A stretch of DNA of 64,000 nucleotides from Haloarcula rubra (GTDB lineage: Archaea; Halobacteriota; Halobacteria; Halobacteriales; Haloarculaceae). Position numbers and translations under genes: made by a program. The first letter of the stretch is position 1; every line of letters begins with the position of its first letter. The notes under the pieces are model-generated. The model worked only from the letters and a program-made list of their open reading frames with translations, ran no database searches and was not told the origin of the DNA. Positions 16,297 through 25,337 of the stretch are shown here, in pieces. The stretch lies in contig NZ_RKLR01000003.1 in NCBI RefSeq assembly GCF_019599465.1, positions 62,001 to 126,000 on the forward strand. Direction: 5' to 3'.

Positions 16297-19200
16297 TCAG
16301 GGCCGTGCCTGAATCGTCGCCGGTTCGGCCAACGCGCCGGGCGTACTCGTCGCCGTCGCCGTCTCGGTCGGGGTGGCCGTCTCCGTCGTCGAGTCCCCGC
16401 TCGACGTCTCGTTTGTCGACGTCTCGTTCGTCGATGTCTCGTTGCTCAGCGCCTCGTCCGTCGAGTTGGTGCTGCTCTCGTTGTCCGGTTGGCGCTCGAA
16501 GAGCGGTTCCAGTTCTACCGTCGCGGCCGTCTCGTTCTCGCCGATGACCTGCCCTTCGGAGACGTCGGTCGTCCCGGCGAACGCCATCGGACTGCCGTTC
16601 TGTGTCCCCCTCGCGGTGAACTGATACTGCGTCTCGGCACGCACGCTGACGTTCGTGTACCCCTCCTCGGTCCCCCACTGGTCGTAGCCGGTCGTGGAGT
16701 ACGGGAGGGTCATCTCGAAGTTCCCGTTCGCGTCCGTCTGTGCCTGCTGGCGGTAGACGAACGTCTCGTTGGTCTGGTGGTTCCGCATCCGGACGGACGC
16801 GGTCACCGTCGTGTTCGCGGGGCCGGTGCCCTCGACGGTCGCACCGGGCACTCGCTCGAACACCTTCGTCCACGCGGGGTTGTTCTGACTCATCAGGTTC
16901 GTCGACGCTTCGGGCATACAGAACGTGCGCCCGTTGAGCGGCATCGCCGTCGCGTTGGGCGAACAGGTCCCGTTCGTCGCGGGCCGGAACCGGACGCCGA
17001 TACTCTGTGACTCGACGAGCATCCCTCTGTTGTGGGAACTCGACTCGTAGGCGTTGCGCTCGCTGGACCCGACGTAGCGGTAGTGCTCCATCGCCGGGAC
17101 TCGCTCGCTCGGGACGGACCCGAAGCCACCCACCTGTGCGGTGGAGTCGTTCTGCACGTAGGCACGCGCCTGTTCCATCGTGTTGAACGTCTTGATGGTA
17201 CGGCCGTCGGACGGCGGCGCACGGTACTGTCGTCCGTTCTGCTGTGCGAGTCGCCAGTCGAGCACGACCGGCTGTGGCTGGACGGCGCTCCCGTGGAACT
17301 CGTAGAGCCTGACGACCGTCGTGTCGTAGTAGGCCTGCGTGCGGTACTTGAACCGCTGTCCCGTCTGTGGGTTCGTGAAGATAGAGCGGTAGTAGTCGCT
17401 CGCAGAGACGTTCGAGACGTCGTAGAACCGAGGCGGGGCGAAGAACTTCCCGCCGCTCATTCCCCCGTAGACGTTCGTCATCTTCCAGTCGACGGCGACG
17501 TAGCGGGTCTTCGCGTCGTCCTCGTCGACCTGGTTCAGCACGTCGTTGGCCTGGCTCTCGTTGGGTGCCAACAGGAAGTTGGCGGCCACGTCGGTCCCCT
17601 GTTGGAACGGGTTCGCGTTCGGTATGCGTTCGCCTTCGACGGTTATGAGGTGGCCGTAGTCCCACCACGACATCACCCCGTACTCGCCGGACTGGTAGTC
17701 GTAGTCGTCGGTGTTCTGGTAGGTCCCGTAGTACTCCAGCGTCCCGTCACCGCCGGTGCCGTACGCGCCCTCGGCAGGGGTGTTCTCTTCCATCCAGTCC
17801 AGCCCGTCGTTCCAGCCCTGTGCCTCGTTGCCCGGCGCGGCGCTCGCCCCCACGGCGGCGGCGGACGGCGCGACGAAGACGAGCGGACCGACGATGGTGA
17901 ACACGAGTGCGATGGCCGTGAGGACCTGATAGAACTCCACACCCTCGTCGGCCGAGAAGTCTATCCACTCGACGACCCGACCGACGACGAAGGCGGTCAG
18001 TGCGGCGACCGGGAACACCAGATAGACGCCGAATCGAATCTGGGTGAACGACGCCGCGAGGATGAACGCGCCCCAGACGACCACGAGGAACTGCTCCGCG
18101 GGGGCGTCTCGGTCGAGCAGTTGCTTGCCGGCGATGTACAGCGCGCCGGTGATAGCCACGAACAGCGCCAGCCCGTAGTACCGGTAGAGGACGCCGGGGT
18201 CCCGGAGCGGCGTCGCCTCACCGACGGAGGTCTGGGTCGCGGACGGACTGGACGTGAACCCGACGACACGCAGGACCTGGTCGACGAAGTAACTCAGGAG
18301 GTCCGGCGTCAGAATCGCCATCAGCACCGCGACGACGGCGATGATGCCGCCGACCGTGACCGGGTAGAGGTTCCGGTCGTAGTCTTCGGCCTCCATGAAC
18401 CGGGCCAGCCACGCCATGAAGACCGTTCCACCGGCGATGGCGAACGCGAGCAGTGGCTGGAGCAGCGAGTGCTCGGTCGCCGTGATAGAGAGCGTGTTGA
18501 TGACGGCGAGTTCGAAGACGGCCACAGAACCCATCATCACGGCGCCAGCGATGCCGACGTGCTCGGGGCTCTTCCCGCGGACGAACTCGATAGTGAGCCA
18601 GAGGAGGAAGAAGACACCGAGGATGCCGAGGAGGAGGACGGCGGGCGGCCACGTCCAGAGGTACAGCGCCATGGCGACGCCAGCGAGCAGCGAGTAGCCG
18701 ACGGTGTCCCGGAGTGCGTCGACGTCGCGTTCGAGGAACTGCTCGTAGACGGGTTTGTCCCGTTCGGCGACGCTGATGGCGACCATCACGGCGAAGACGG
18801 CCGTCACCTGCAGGAGCCCTTCGGCGACCTGGTGGTCGTACGTTCCGACGAGGCCTCGCTGGAGGAACGTCCCGGCGGACAGCGCGAGGACGACGACGGC
18901 CGTGACGCCGCCGAGTCGACCGCTGAGGCGACGCCCCATGTAGTAGGTCGGAATCGCGGCGGCGGTGCCCATCACTGCCGGGGCGACGATGGCGACCATC
19001 CCGACGGTCTGTTCGGAGGGCGACCCCAGACCGACGACGAGCGCTATCGTCGCGAAGACCTGGTCCATGAGCGTCCCGAACTGCCCCGAAGCGTTGCCGT
19101 ACGGGAAGTACGTCCACGGGTCGAACGGCATCGTCGCCGGCCAGTTTTCGACCACGTACATCGTCGAGCGGAAGTGGTACCACGGGTCCTGCCCGCTGAA

Positions 19201-19365
19201 CAGCACCTCTCCGTCGACGACGAAGTTCGAGACGTTTCTGGCTCTGTTCCACAGCATGAACCCGAGCAGTACCAGGAGTGTGGGGACGTGGTACCACTCC
19301 TGTACCCAGTCCAGGGCGGACTCGAGTTCGGGGTAGTCGTCGAGATAGCCCCGCGATTGACTCAT
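16297..19365 (-). CDS. aglB: Archaeal oligosaccharyltransferase AglB (STT3)
   Basis: At 1022 residues, this is the membrane enzyme that transfers lipid-linked glycan to Asn-X-Ser/Thr sequons of exported proteins. The N-terminal half has about a dozen hydrophobic helices and the first catalytic acidic motif in FSGQDPWYHFRS near residue 60. The sequon-binding WWDYGH motif lies near 565-571. The C-terminal extracellular part ends in a Ser/Thr/Glu-rich tail. It is divergent from an AglG-like glycosyltransferase gene with 57 nt between starts. The glycan-assembly enzymes it needs lie next to it and further right. Confidence 0.95.
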   Translation of the reverse strand: MSQSRGYLDDYPELESALDWVQEWYHVPTLLVLLGFMLWNRARNVSNFVVDGEVLFSGQDPWYHFRSTMYVVENWPATMPFDPWTYFPYGNASGQFGTLMDQVFATIALVVGLGSPSEQTVGMVAIVAPAVMGTAAAIPTYYMGRRLSGRLGGVTAVVVLALSAGTFLQRGLVGTYDHQVAEGLLQVTAVFAVMVAISVAERDKPVYEQFLERDVDALRDTVGYSLLAGVAMALYLWTWPPAVLLLGILGVFFLLWLTIEFVRGKSPEHVGIAGAVMMGSVAVFELAVINTLSITATEHSLLQPLLAFAIAGGTVFMAWLARFMEAEDYDRNLYPVTVGGIIAVVAVLMAILTPDLLSYFVDQVLRVVGFTSSPSATQTSVGEATPLRDPGVLYRYYGLALFVAITGALYIAGKQLLDRDAPAEQFLVVVWGAFILAASFTQIRFGVYLVFPVAALTAFVVGRVVEWIDFSADEGVEFYQVLTAIALVFTIVGPLVFVAPSAAAVGASAAPGNEAQGWNDGLDWMEENTPAEGAYGTGGDGTLEYYGTYQNTDDYDYQSGEYGVMSWWDYGHLITVEGERIPNANPFQQGTDVAANFLLAPNESQANDVLNQVDEDDAKTRYVAVDWKMTNVYGGMSGGKFFAPPRFYDVSNVSASDYYRSIFTNPQTGQRFKYRTQAYYDTTVVRLYEFHGSAVQPQPVVLDWRLAQQNGRQYRAPPSDGRTIKTFNTMEQARAYVQNDSTAQVGGFGSVPSERVPAMEHYRYVGSSERNAYESSSHNRGMLVESQSIGVRFRPATNGTCSPNATAMPLNGRTFCMPEASTNLMSQNNPAWTKVFERVPGATVEGTGPANTTVTASVRMRNHQTNETFVYRQQAQTDANGNFEMTLPYSTTGYDQWGTEEGYTNVSVRAETQYQFTARGTQNGSPMAFAGTTDVSEGQVIGENETAATVELEPLFERQPDNESSTNSTDEALSNETSTNETSTNETSSGDSTTETATPTETATATSTPGALAEPATIQARP

Positions 19366-19390
19366 TGGTCCGAATCACTGCTAACGCGCG

Positions 19391-19398
19391 CATAAGCC
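19391..19398. promoter_or_regulatory. CATAAGCC element between divergent aglB and aglG-like genes
   Basis: The box GCATAAGCC lies 24 nt before the ATG at 19423 and 25 nt before the aglB ATG at 19365 on the other strand. It may serve both directions. It shares the CATAA core with the octamer seen at surface genes beyond 41 kb. Confidence 0.4.
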
Positions 19399-19422
19399 TT
19401 TTGACCTCTCCCCGACAGCGGG

Positions 19423-20400
19423 ATGGAAACGCCTAACAGCACCCGGGATGCACCAGCGTGCATGCGCGTCTCGGTCGTCCTGTGTACACATACGATGGAG
19501 CGGTACGACGACTGTCGGGCGGCGGCCGAGAGCGTCCTCCGCCAGTCGTACGACAGCGTGGAACTCGTCCTCGTCTCCGACGGCGACGAGGCGGTCTACG
19601 AACGGTACGAGGCGGACTTCGGTGACCGCGACGACGTGCTCACCTACTGCAACGACGAGAACGTCGGCCTACTGGAGAGTCGGAACAACGGCGCGGAACT
19701 GGCGACTGGCGACGTCGTGGCGTTCGTCGACGACGACGCCGTCGCCGACGAGCAGTGGATCGCGAAACTCGTCGCGGCTTACGAAGCGGACGAGGACCGC
19801 CTCGCCGTCGGCGGCCGTATGGTCCCGGCATGGGTCGCCGGCAAGCCCGCTTTCCTCCCCGAGGAGTTCTACTGGCTCGTCGGCGTCACCAACCGCGGGT
19901 TCGGCCCCGACGGCGACCCCGACGAGGCTGGCGAGGTCCGCAACACGTTCGGGTCGAACATCTCGTTCCGCCGCGACGTGTTCCTCGAACTGGGCGGGTT
20001 CGAGGACGACATCGGCGGCCGACAGGGCGAGAAGAACCTGCAGGGCGGCGAGACGGAACTGTGTGCCCGGTTGCAGAGCGAGTACGGGACCGGGGTCTAC
20101 TACGTCCCCGACGCGCTCGTCGCACACAAGATATTCGACTACCGGACGGACCCGGGGTGGCTCGTCGACCGGGCGTTCTGGCAGGGGTACTCGAAACGCG
20201 GCATGGAGGTGTTCGTCCCCGAGTCGACCGGCGCTGAATCCGACTTCCTTCGGGACCTGCTGTTCTCGTTCGTGCCCGACAGGGTGGGTAGGCTCGTCCG
20301 GTCGCCGTCGGTCGCTGGCCTCCTCCAGTTGGTCTTCCTGTTCGTCCTGACCGGGGCCGTTGCCGCGGGCTACGGATACGGAGTGGTCGTATGGCGCTAG
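19423..20400 (+). CDS. aglG: GT2 glycosyltransferase, AglG-like
   Basis: The 325-residue protein is a family 2 glycosyltransferase: SVVLCTHTMERYDDCRAAAESVL at the nucleotide-sugar fold start, DEAVYERYEADFG, and the metal-binding VDDDA near residue 105. A C-terminal hydrophobic helix (LLQLVFLFVLTGAVAAGYGYGV) anchors it at the membrane. Length and tail fit haloarchaeal AglG, a hexuronic acid transferase in S-layer glycan assembly. Divergence from aglB supports that role. An alternative start at Met14 exists. The 3' end overlaps the next gene by 10 nt. Confidence 0.8.
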   Translation: METPNSTRDAPACMRVSVVLCTHTMERYDDCRAAAESVLRQSYDSVELVLVSDGDEAVYERYEADFGDRDDVLTYCNDENVGLLESRNNGAELATGDVVAFVDDDAVADEQWIAKLVAAYEADEDRLAVGGRMVPAWVAGKPAFLPEEFYWLVGVTNRGFGPDGDPDEAGEVRNTFGSNISFRRDVFLELGGFEDDIGGRQGEKNLQGGETELCARLQSEYGTGVYYVPDALVAHKIFDYRTDPGWLVDRAFWQGYSKRGMEVFVPESTGAESDFLRDLLFSFVPDRVGRLVRSPSVAGLLQLVFLFVLTGAVAAGYGYGVVVWR

Positions 20401-21512
20401 CAGACCTCGACGTCGCCGTCGCCCACTGGCACGTCCGTTCGTGGGGCGGCGCCGAGTACCTCGTGACGCGACTCGCCGAAGCCCTCGACATCGACCGGGT
20501 ATTCACGCTCGGCGAGCCTGACCCGGAGTCGGGAAACCCGTACGGTGCTGTCAGCTTCGAAGACGTGACGCCTTCGCTTTCCACACCTCGCGTGCGCAGG
20601 GTACAGCGTCGTGCCGGTCGCGTCTTCGAGTACGCCCAGTGGGAGGATGTCGATTGGCGATCATTCGGTGACCCGGACGTCCTCGTCACGTCCGGTGCGA
20701 CGACACGATCGGTCATCACGCCCGACGACACACTCCACATCAACTACTGCCACTCGCCGCCTCGCTGGTACTACGATCTCTATCACGACCGGAAAGACTC
20801 ACTTACCGGGGTTCTCACGCGACCACTGTTGCGGTATCTGCGCCAGCGAGACATGACCATCGACCCTCGTGTAGACCGCTACTTCGCGAACTCCCCGATT
20901 ATCGAGCGGCGGCTGTGGAAGTACTACAAGCGCGAGGCGACGGTACTGTATCCACCGATCGACTTGGACGCCTACCAGAACAACGGCGACGACGGTTTCT
21001 ACCTCCATCTCGGGAGACTTGATCAAGAGAAAGGTGTCCCCGCTGTCGTCGACGCGTTCGCCGGGACAGACCACGAACTCGTGTTCGCCGGCGGGATGGG
21101 CGACGTTGGGTCCGCGGTCACAGAACGTCTCGAACAGGCACCGAACATCGACTACCGCGGCTTCGTCACCGAAGATGAAAAATACGACTTGCTCTCTCGC
21201 TGTCGCGCCGTCGTGTTCAACGGTCGGAACGAGGACTTCGGCATCGTCCCTATCGAGGCCAACGCCAGCGGTAAAGCGGTTCTAGCCCGGGACGACGGGT
21301 TTCCCGGACTCTACGTTACTGACGGGGTGAACGGGCTTACCCACGACGGGTCGGCCGACGGCATCGGTCGCGTGGTGGAACGATTCGCGAACGACTCATT
21401 CACTGTGAACCCTGCCAGGACTGCCGAAAAGTTCAGCGCCGAAGCATTCGAGTCACAACTTCGGGATGACATCCAAACGTACTGGTGTGACTTTTCAGCG
21501 AGCAAAATCTAA
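20391..21512 (+). CDS. GT4 family glycosyltransferase (WbaZ-like)
   Basis: The 373-residue protein begins ADLDVAVAHWHVRSWGGAEYL, a typical GT-B N-domain with a sugar acceptor loop. The GT4 C-domain shows FYLHLGRLDQEKGVPAVVDAF and the E-x7-E-like NEDFGIVPIEANASGKAVLA. It would add a sugar from a nucleotide donor to the lipid-linked glycan on the cytoplasmic face. Translational coupling with the AglG-like gene is visible in the 10-nt overlap. Base composition becomes more AT-rich from here. Confidence 0.85.
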   Translation: MALADLDVAVAHWHVRSWGGAEYLVTRLAEALDIDRVFTLGEPDPESGNPYGAVSFEDVTPSLSTPRVRRVQRRAGRVFEYAQWEDVDWRSFGDPDVLVTSGATTRSVITPDDTLHINYCHSPPRWYYDLYHDRKDSLTGVLTRPLLRYLRQRDMTIDPRVDRYFANSPIIERRLWKYYKREATVLYPPIDLDAYQNNGDDGFYLHLGRLDQEKGVPAVVDAFAGTDHELVFAGGMGDVGSAVTERLEQAPNIDYRGFVTEDEKYDLLSRCRAVVFNGRNEDFGIVPIEANASGKAVLARDDGFPGLYVTDGVNGLTHDGSADGIGRVVERFANDSFTVNPARTAEKFSAEAFESQLRDDIQTYWCDFSASKI

Positions 21513-21599
21513 CCCACCACGTTCTGCCAGCTCCTCTCTAGCCTCCGAAACGACAAAATTAATCACCGTATCCACTGAGGGTATCAGCAAGCAACTCTC

Positions 21600-22751
21600 A
21601 TGCGCGTCGGAATCGTCACACCGCGATACCCACCCAACGTCGAGGGCGGTGGTGAACGGAGCGCCCAACTGCTCGCCGAACAGTTGGCCGTTCACGCCGC
21701 GGTAGACGCAGTCACGGTGTTTAGTTTCGACGGCGAGACGGTCGAACGTCGGAACGGCATCGAGATCCAGCGCCTCTGTCGCGCCTCATCGATAGTGACC
21801 GAATGGCAGAATCTCAAAGCTGGCTATCATCTCAAAGACCAACTATCTGAGGTCGACGTCCTGCACGCATACAATATGGAGTTACACCCTATCGTTGGGC
21901 TGTTAGGGCTAGGAAACGTTGACGCCACAGTCGCGACGTTGAACTCCTATCACTTCCTTCCGAAATCTGTCTCGAATACCGACCCAGGTCCGTTAGAACG
22001 TCTCTACGAACTGATCGGCCACCCCACGACGGGACGTCTGATGCTGCAGGCGATGAGCAGAATCGACGCGTTCGTCGCGATAAGCACTGCTGTTCGCGAT
22101 ATCTACGCAGCACACGGCGTTCCGCCAGACCGAATCCGTGTCGTTCCGAACATGCTGGATCCTGAGTTCACCGTTCCCGACCGGGAGTCTGGAGCTGGCA
22201 AGAGTCTCCTCTACGTCGGCGAGATATCTCATCGGAAGGGCGTCGGGGACCTCGTCCGGGCGCTGGCGGAGCTACCTGCAGACTACTCGCTCCGTATCGT
22301 CGGTGACGGGCCGGCCATGGACGAGGTTAGAGAGCTAACGGAGAGCCTTGGTCTCACAGACCGGACGATGTTGACCGGCCACGTCGACTACGACGAACTG
22401 ACGACGGAATACGCGACGGCGGACGTATTTGTTCATCCGGGGGTCTGGCCTGAGCCGTTCGGTCGAACTGTCCTCGAAGCCATGCAGGCGGGCTTACCGG
22501 TCGTCTGCACCGACGTCGGGGGACCGAGCGATATCGTCCAAGACGAGGCGCTCAAATGTCCACCTGGTGAACCTGATGCACTTGCCAACGCAATATCGAC
22601 TGCTGTTGAGATGGAAGGCGTCGGTGAGCGCAACCGTACGTTCGCCAACGAGACGTACGCACCTGCCAAAGTGACAGCAAACATCGTCGCTCTGTACGAG
22701 GAGTTGCTCGCAGGGACCACCAAGCAGACAGTCATGAAACCGAAATCGTGA
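21600..22751 (+). CDS. GT4 family glycosyltransferase
   Basis: The 383-residue protein has the GT4 donor-side signatures LLYVGEISHRKGVGDLVRALAEL and VHPGVWPEPFGRTVLEAMQAGLPVVCTDVGGPSDIV, with the family E-x7-E catalytic pair. N-terminal VGIVTPRYPPNVEGGGERSAQLLAEQL is the acceptor-side glycine-rich loop. It lies 87 nt after the previous GT4 and likely continues the same glycan assembly set. Sugar specificity cannot be read from sequence. Codons carry more A/T at third positions than the flanking housekeeping genes. Confidence 0.87.
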   Translation: MRVGIVTPRYPPNVEGGGERSAQLLAEQLAVHAAVDAVTVFSFDGETVERRNGIEIQRLCRASSIVTEWQNLKAGYHLKDQLSEVDVLHAYNMELHPIVGLLGLGNVDATVATLNSYHFLPKSVSNTDPGPLERLYELIGHPTTGRLMLQAMSRIDAFVAISTAVRDIYAAHGVPPDRIRVVPNMLDPEFTVPDRESGAGKSLLYVGEISHRKGVGDLVRALAELPADYSLRIVGDGPAMDEVRELTESLGLTDRTMLTGHVDYDELTTEYATADVFVHPGVWPEPFGRTVLEAMQAGLPVVCTDVGGPSDIVQDEALKCPPGEPDALANAISTAVEMEGVGERNRTFANETYAPAKVTANIVALYEELLAGTTKQTVMKPKS

Positions 22752-22778
22752 ACTGACCGTGTCACACTATTCCGATGG

Positions 22779-24212
22779 ATGACTGACGTGAATGTCCTGT
22801 TGATAGTCCTCGATAGCGTCCGCGCGCAAAACGTCAGTCTGTACGACTACCACCGTGAGACGACCCCGTTTCTCGAAGCGTACAGCGACCGTGCTACCGT
22901 CTACACGCAGGCCCGAGCGCCCGGTATCCACAGTGTCGCGAGTCATGCCAGTCTTTGGACCGGTGCCCACGTCGAGCAGCACCAAGTGAAACGACACGAG
23001 GACGAGCTCAAACCCGAGACGACCATTTGGGAGACGCTCAACAAGCGTGACTACCGGACCAGCATATTCACCACTAATCCCGTGGTCGCACACTCGTCGA
23101 ACCTCGCGGACGTTTTCGACGATCGATTCACCGACGAATTCGTCGATAACAAATCGAAGCTCTTTCCCGTGGCACACAGTCCCGCCGACGTAGTCAAACA
23201 CGAGGGCATAGCCGGAAATCTCCGACGGTGTTTCCAGGACGATTCCACAGTCAAAGCAATCTTGAACAGCGCACATCACTTTTATAAAAAAGAGCGGGGG
23301 GAAGCCACAGACACTGTCACATCTAGTGACCTCGTTGATGAGTTCCTCTCTTGGTCAGATGATTTAACCGACCCATGGGCCGCTTGCATCAACCTGATGG
23401 ATGCTCATTTCCCGTACGAACCGTCACCAGAACACGACCTCTGGGGCGGTGAGAAACTGCAGGCGCTGCACTCCGAATTCCAAAAACCGCCTGCCAACGA
23501 GTTTATTCAGGGCCGACACTGGTGGCAACTGGAAGCTTTCGAACACCTCTACGACGGGACAATACGGCAACTCGACGGGTTCGTCGAACAAATCATTACA
23601 GGCCTGAAACGCAACGACGTGCATGACGACACCATCATCATCGTGACGAGTGACCACGGAGAAGGATTCGGAGAAATAAGTCGGCTGACTGGACGGACCC
23701 GACTAGTAGACCACAGTTGGGGTATCGACGAAGTCCTCACACACGTTCCACTTCTGGTGAAGTACCCCGATCAGACGGACCCCGCGATTGTCGACCGGCT
23801 GGCCTCACTAACCGAGTTCCCTTCCACAGTCGAGGCGGTCCTAGACGGGACTGCTGGAACCGATTCATTCGTCCCAGAGGGGCCAGTCGTCTCGTCGACG
23901 GACAGACTCCTCGAAGCGGACGACGGGATCTTCGATGGAAGCAGTGAGGCACGAGAAGACTACTATGGACCGTGGCGTGCCGTGTACGAACAGACCGACG
24001 AAGGCGTCAAAAAGTACGCCCAGCGAGGAACAGACTCGATTACCGAAGTCATCGATGGAACAAGGGTATCAGAACATATCGAGAGCGGTGGCGAAAAAAT
24101 GGTTGAACTGACTTTTGCCGATTTGACACCACTTGATCTCAAAAGATCAACGCAAGGTGAAGTGACGAGCGAGGTAGAGGACAGGCTCTCAGAACTCGGC
24201 TACCTCAGGTAA
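22779..24212 (+). CDS. Sulfatase / alkaline phosphatase superfamily protein
   Basis: The 477-residue protein starts NVLLIVLDSVRAQNVSLYDY, the canonical metal-binding strand of sulfatases. The nucleophile region is APGIHSVASHASLWTG, lacking the C/S-x-P-x-R formylglycine motif, so it is not a classical sulfatase. The second metal motif IIIVTSDHGEGFGE is present. It may instead transfer or remove a phosphoryl or sulfuryl group on the glycan. It lies 27 nt after the GT4 gene. The C-terminus ends LSELGYLR, matching two other superfamily members in this window. Confidence 0.85.
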   Translation: MTDVNVLLIVLDSVRAQNVSLYDYHRETTPFLEAYSDRATVYTQARAPGIHSVASHASLWTGAHVEQHQVKRHEDELKPETTIWETLNKRDYRTSIFTTNPVVAHSSNLADVFDDRFTDEFVDNKSKLFPVAHSPADVVKHEGIAGNLRRCFQDDSTVKAILNSAHHFYKKERGEATDTVTSSDLVDEFLSWSDDLTDPWAACINLMDAHFPYEPSPEHDLWGGEKLQALHSEFQKPPANEFIQGRHWWQLEAFEHLYDGTIRQLDGFVEQIITGLKRNDVHDDTIIIVTSDHGEGFGEISRLTGRTRLVDHSWGIDEVLTHVPLLVKYPDQTDPAIVDRLASLTEFPSTVEAVLDGTAGTDSFVPEGPVVSSTDRLLEADDGIFDGSSEAREDYYGPWRAVYEQTDEGVKKYAQRGTDSITEVIDGTRVSEHIESGGEKMVELTFADLTPLDLKRSTQGEVTSEVEDRLSELGYLR

Positions 24213-24282
24213 GACGACAGAGGTCCCCCCTCTCACGGACGAATGAGGACGTATTTATATCTGAAGCGAGGGTTTGTCTGAT

Positions 24283-25185
24283 ATGGTACTCGTGGTGTTG
24301 GCCCTAGATGCTGCCGATATCCGACACGCGGAGGAGTTCTCCTGCGACAATATATTGCTTGACAACCACACCAAGATGGAGTCGGTCGCCCACCGTCTGG
24401 ACCACCCACACACGGGCGAAGCTTGGCCGTCGATCGCGACGGGTCTGCACCCGACCGAACACGGTGTAACCGGCCACGGCTCCTGGGATAGCGCAGCGCT
24501 GACCGGACTCTCCCGCGTCGCACATAAATTGAACATTAGTGGATCTATTCGGAGCGCCGTCGGCGACCTCATCAAGAGTAGCACCGATCAGGAGTGGACC
24601 CTACTGACTGTTGACGACCCGACGTTCCTCGATGGAGAGTACAGAGCGGTGCACAACTGGCCGGGTGTCTACCGAAACGAAGCCCTGCAGTACATTTGGC
24701 GGTTGTTCGCGCAGGCGAAAGACGACGAGATTTCGAAGGAGACGTTCATCCGAGAGGCGTACACCGAGGCCGCCAGCAAGTTCGGTTGGATCCACGAAGC
24801 AATGTCCAAGGACGTAGAAATCGCCGCGACTCACATCCACATCTTGGACGTACTCGGCCATCTCTACCCCGAAGACAGGGAGAGCTACCGTGAAGTGTAC
24901 GAGGACGTAGACGAACGTGTCGGCGAAGTCCGTGACACACTTGGGGAGGACGACGAACTGTTGATTCTGAGTGACCATGGGATGGAGGTTTCGTGGGTTG
25001 AAGAAGACGACGACTACGGCACGCACTCTTGGCGTGCTATCGCGAGCACCACGCTTGACTCACCGCCAGAACACGCCTTAGATGTCAAAAGTTGGGTCGA
25101 AAACAATATCCAAGCAGTTGATACCAAGCGGACGGCCACGGACCTCCCGGAGGAACAACTTCGCGAATTGGGGTACATCGAATGA
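24283..25185 (+). CDS. Alkaline phosphatase superfamily protein (nucleotide pyrophosphatase/phosphodiesterase-like)
   Basis: Starting at the ATG at 24283 the protein has 300 residues; a TTG three codons earlier is possible. VLVVLALDAADIR is the first metal strand. TGEAWPSIATGLHPTEHGVTGHGSW is the nucleophile segment typical of type I phosphodiesterases (the Ser or Thr before the ATG). ELLILSDHGMEVSW carries the second Asp-His pair and GTHS follows. The C-terminus is LRELGYIE. It lies in the glycosylation locus, so it may modify glycan phosphates or lipid carriers; this is inference. Confidence 0.83.
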   Translation: MVLVVLALDAADIRHAEEFSCDNILLDNHTKMESVAHRLDHPHTGEAWPSIATGLHPTEHGVTGHGSWDSAALTGLSRVAHKLNISGSIRSAVGDLIKSSTDQEWTLLTVDDPTFLDGEYRAVHNWPGVYRNEALQYIWRLFAQAKDDEISKETFIREAYTEAASKFGWIHEAMSKDVEIAATHIHILDVLGHLYPEDRESYREVYEDVDERVGEVRDTLGEDDELLILSDHGMEVSWVEEDDDYGTHSWRAIASTTLDSPPEHALDVKSWVENNIQAVDTKRTATDLPEEQLRELGYIE

Positions 25186-25337
25186 ATTGTCGTGCCGGAC
25201 TGGTTGGTGGGACGGCGCTACCGCTCGTCGGATCCATAGACAGCTGAATACGGTTATGGATATCCGGATAATCGCCGACCTGCTGTCGGCAGCGCTCGGT
25301 CAACAAATTGTCTTCGCGCCAGTACCGTCCACCTGAG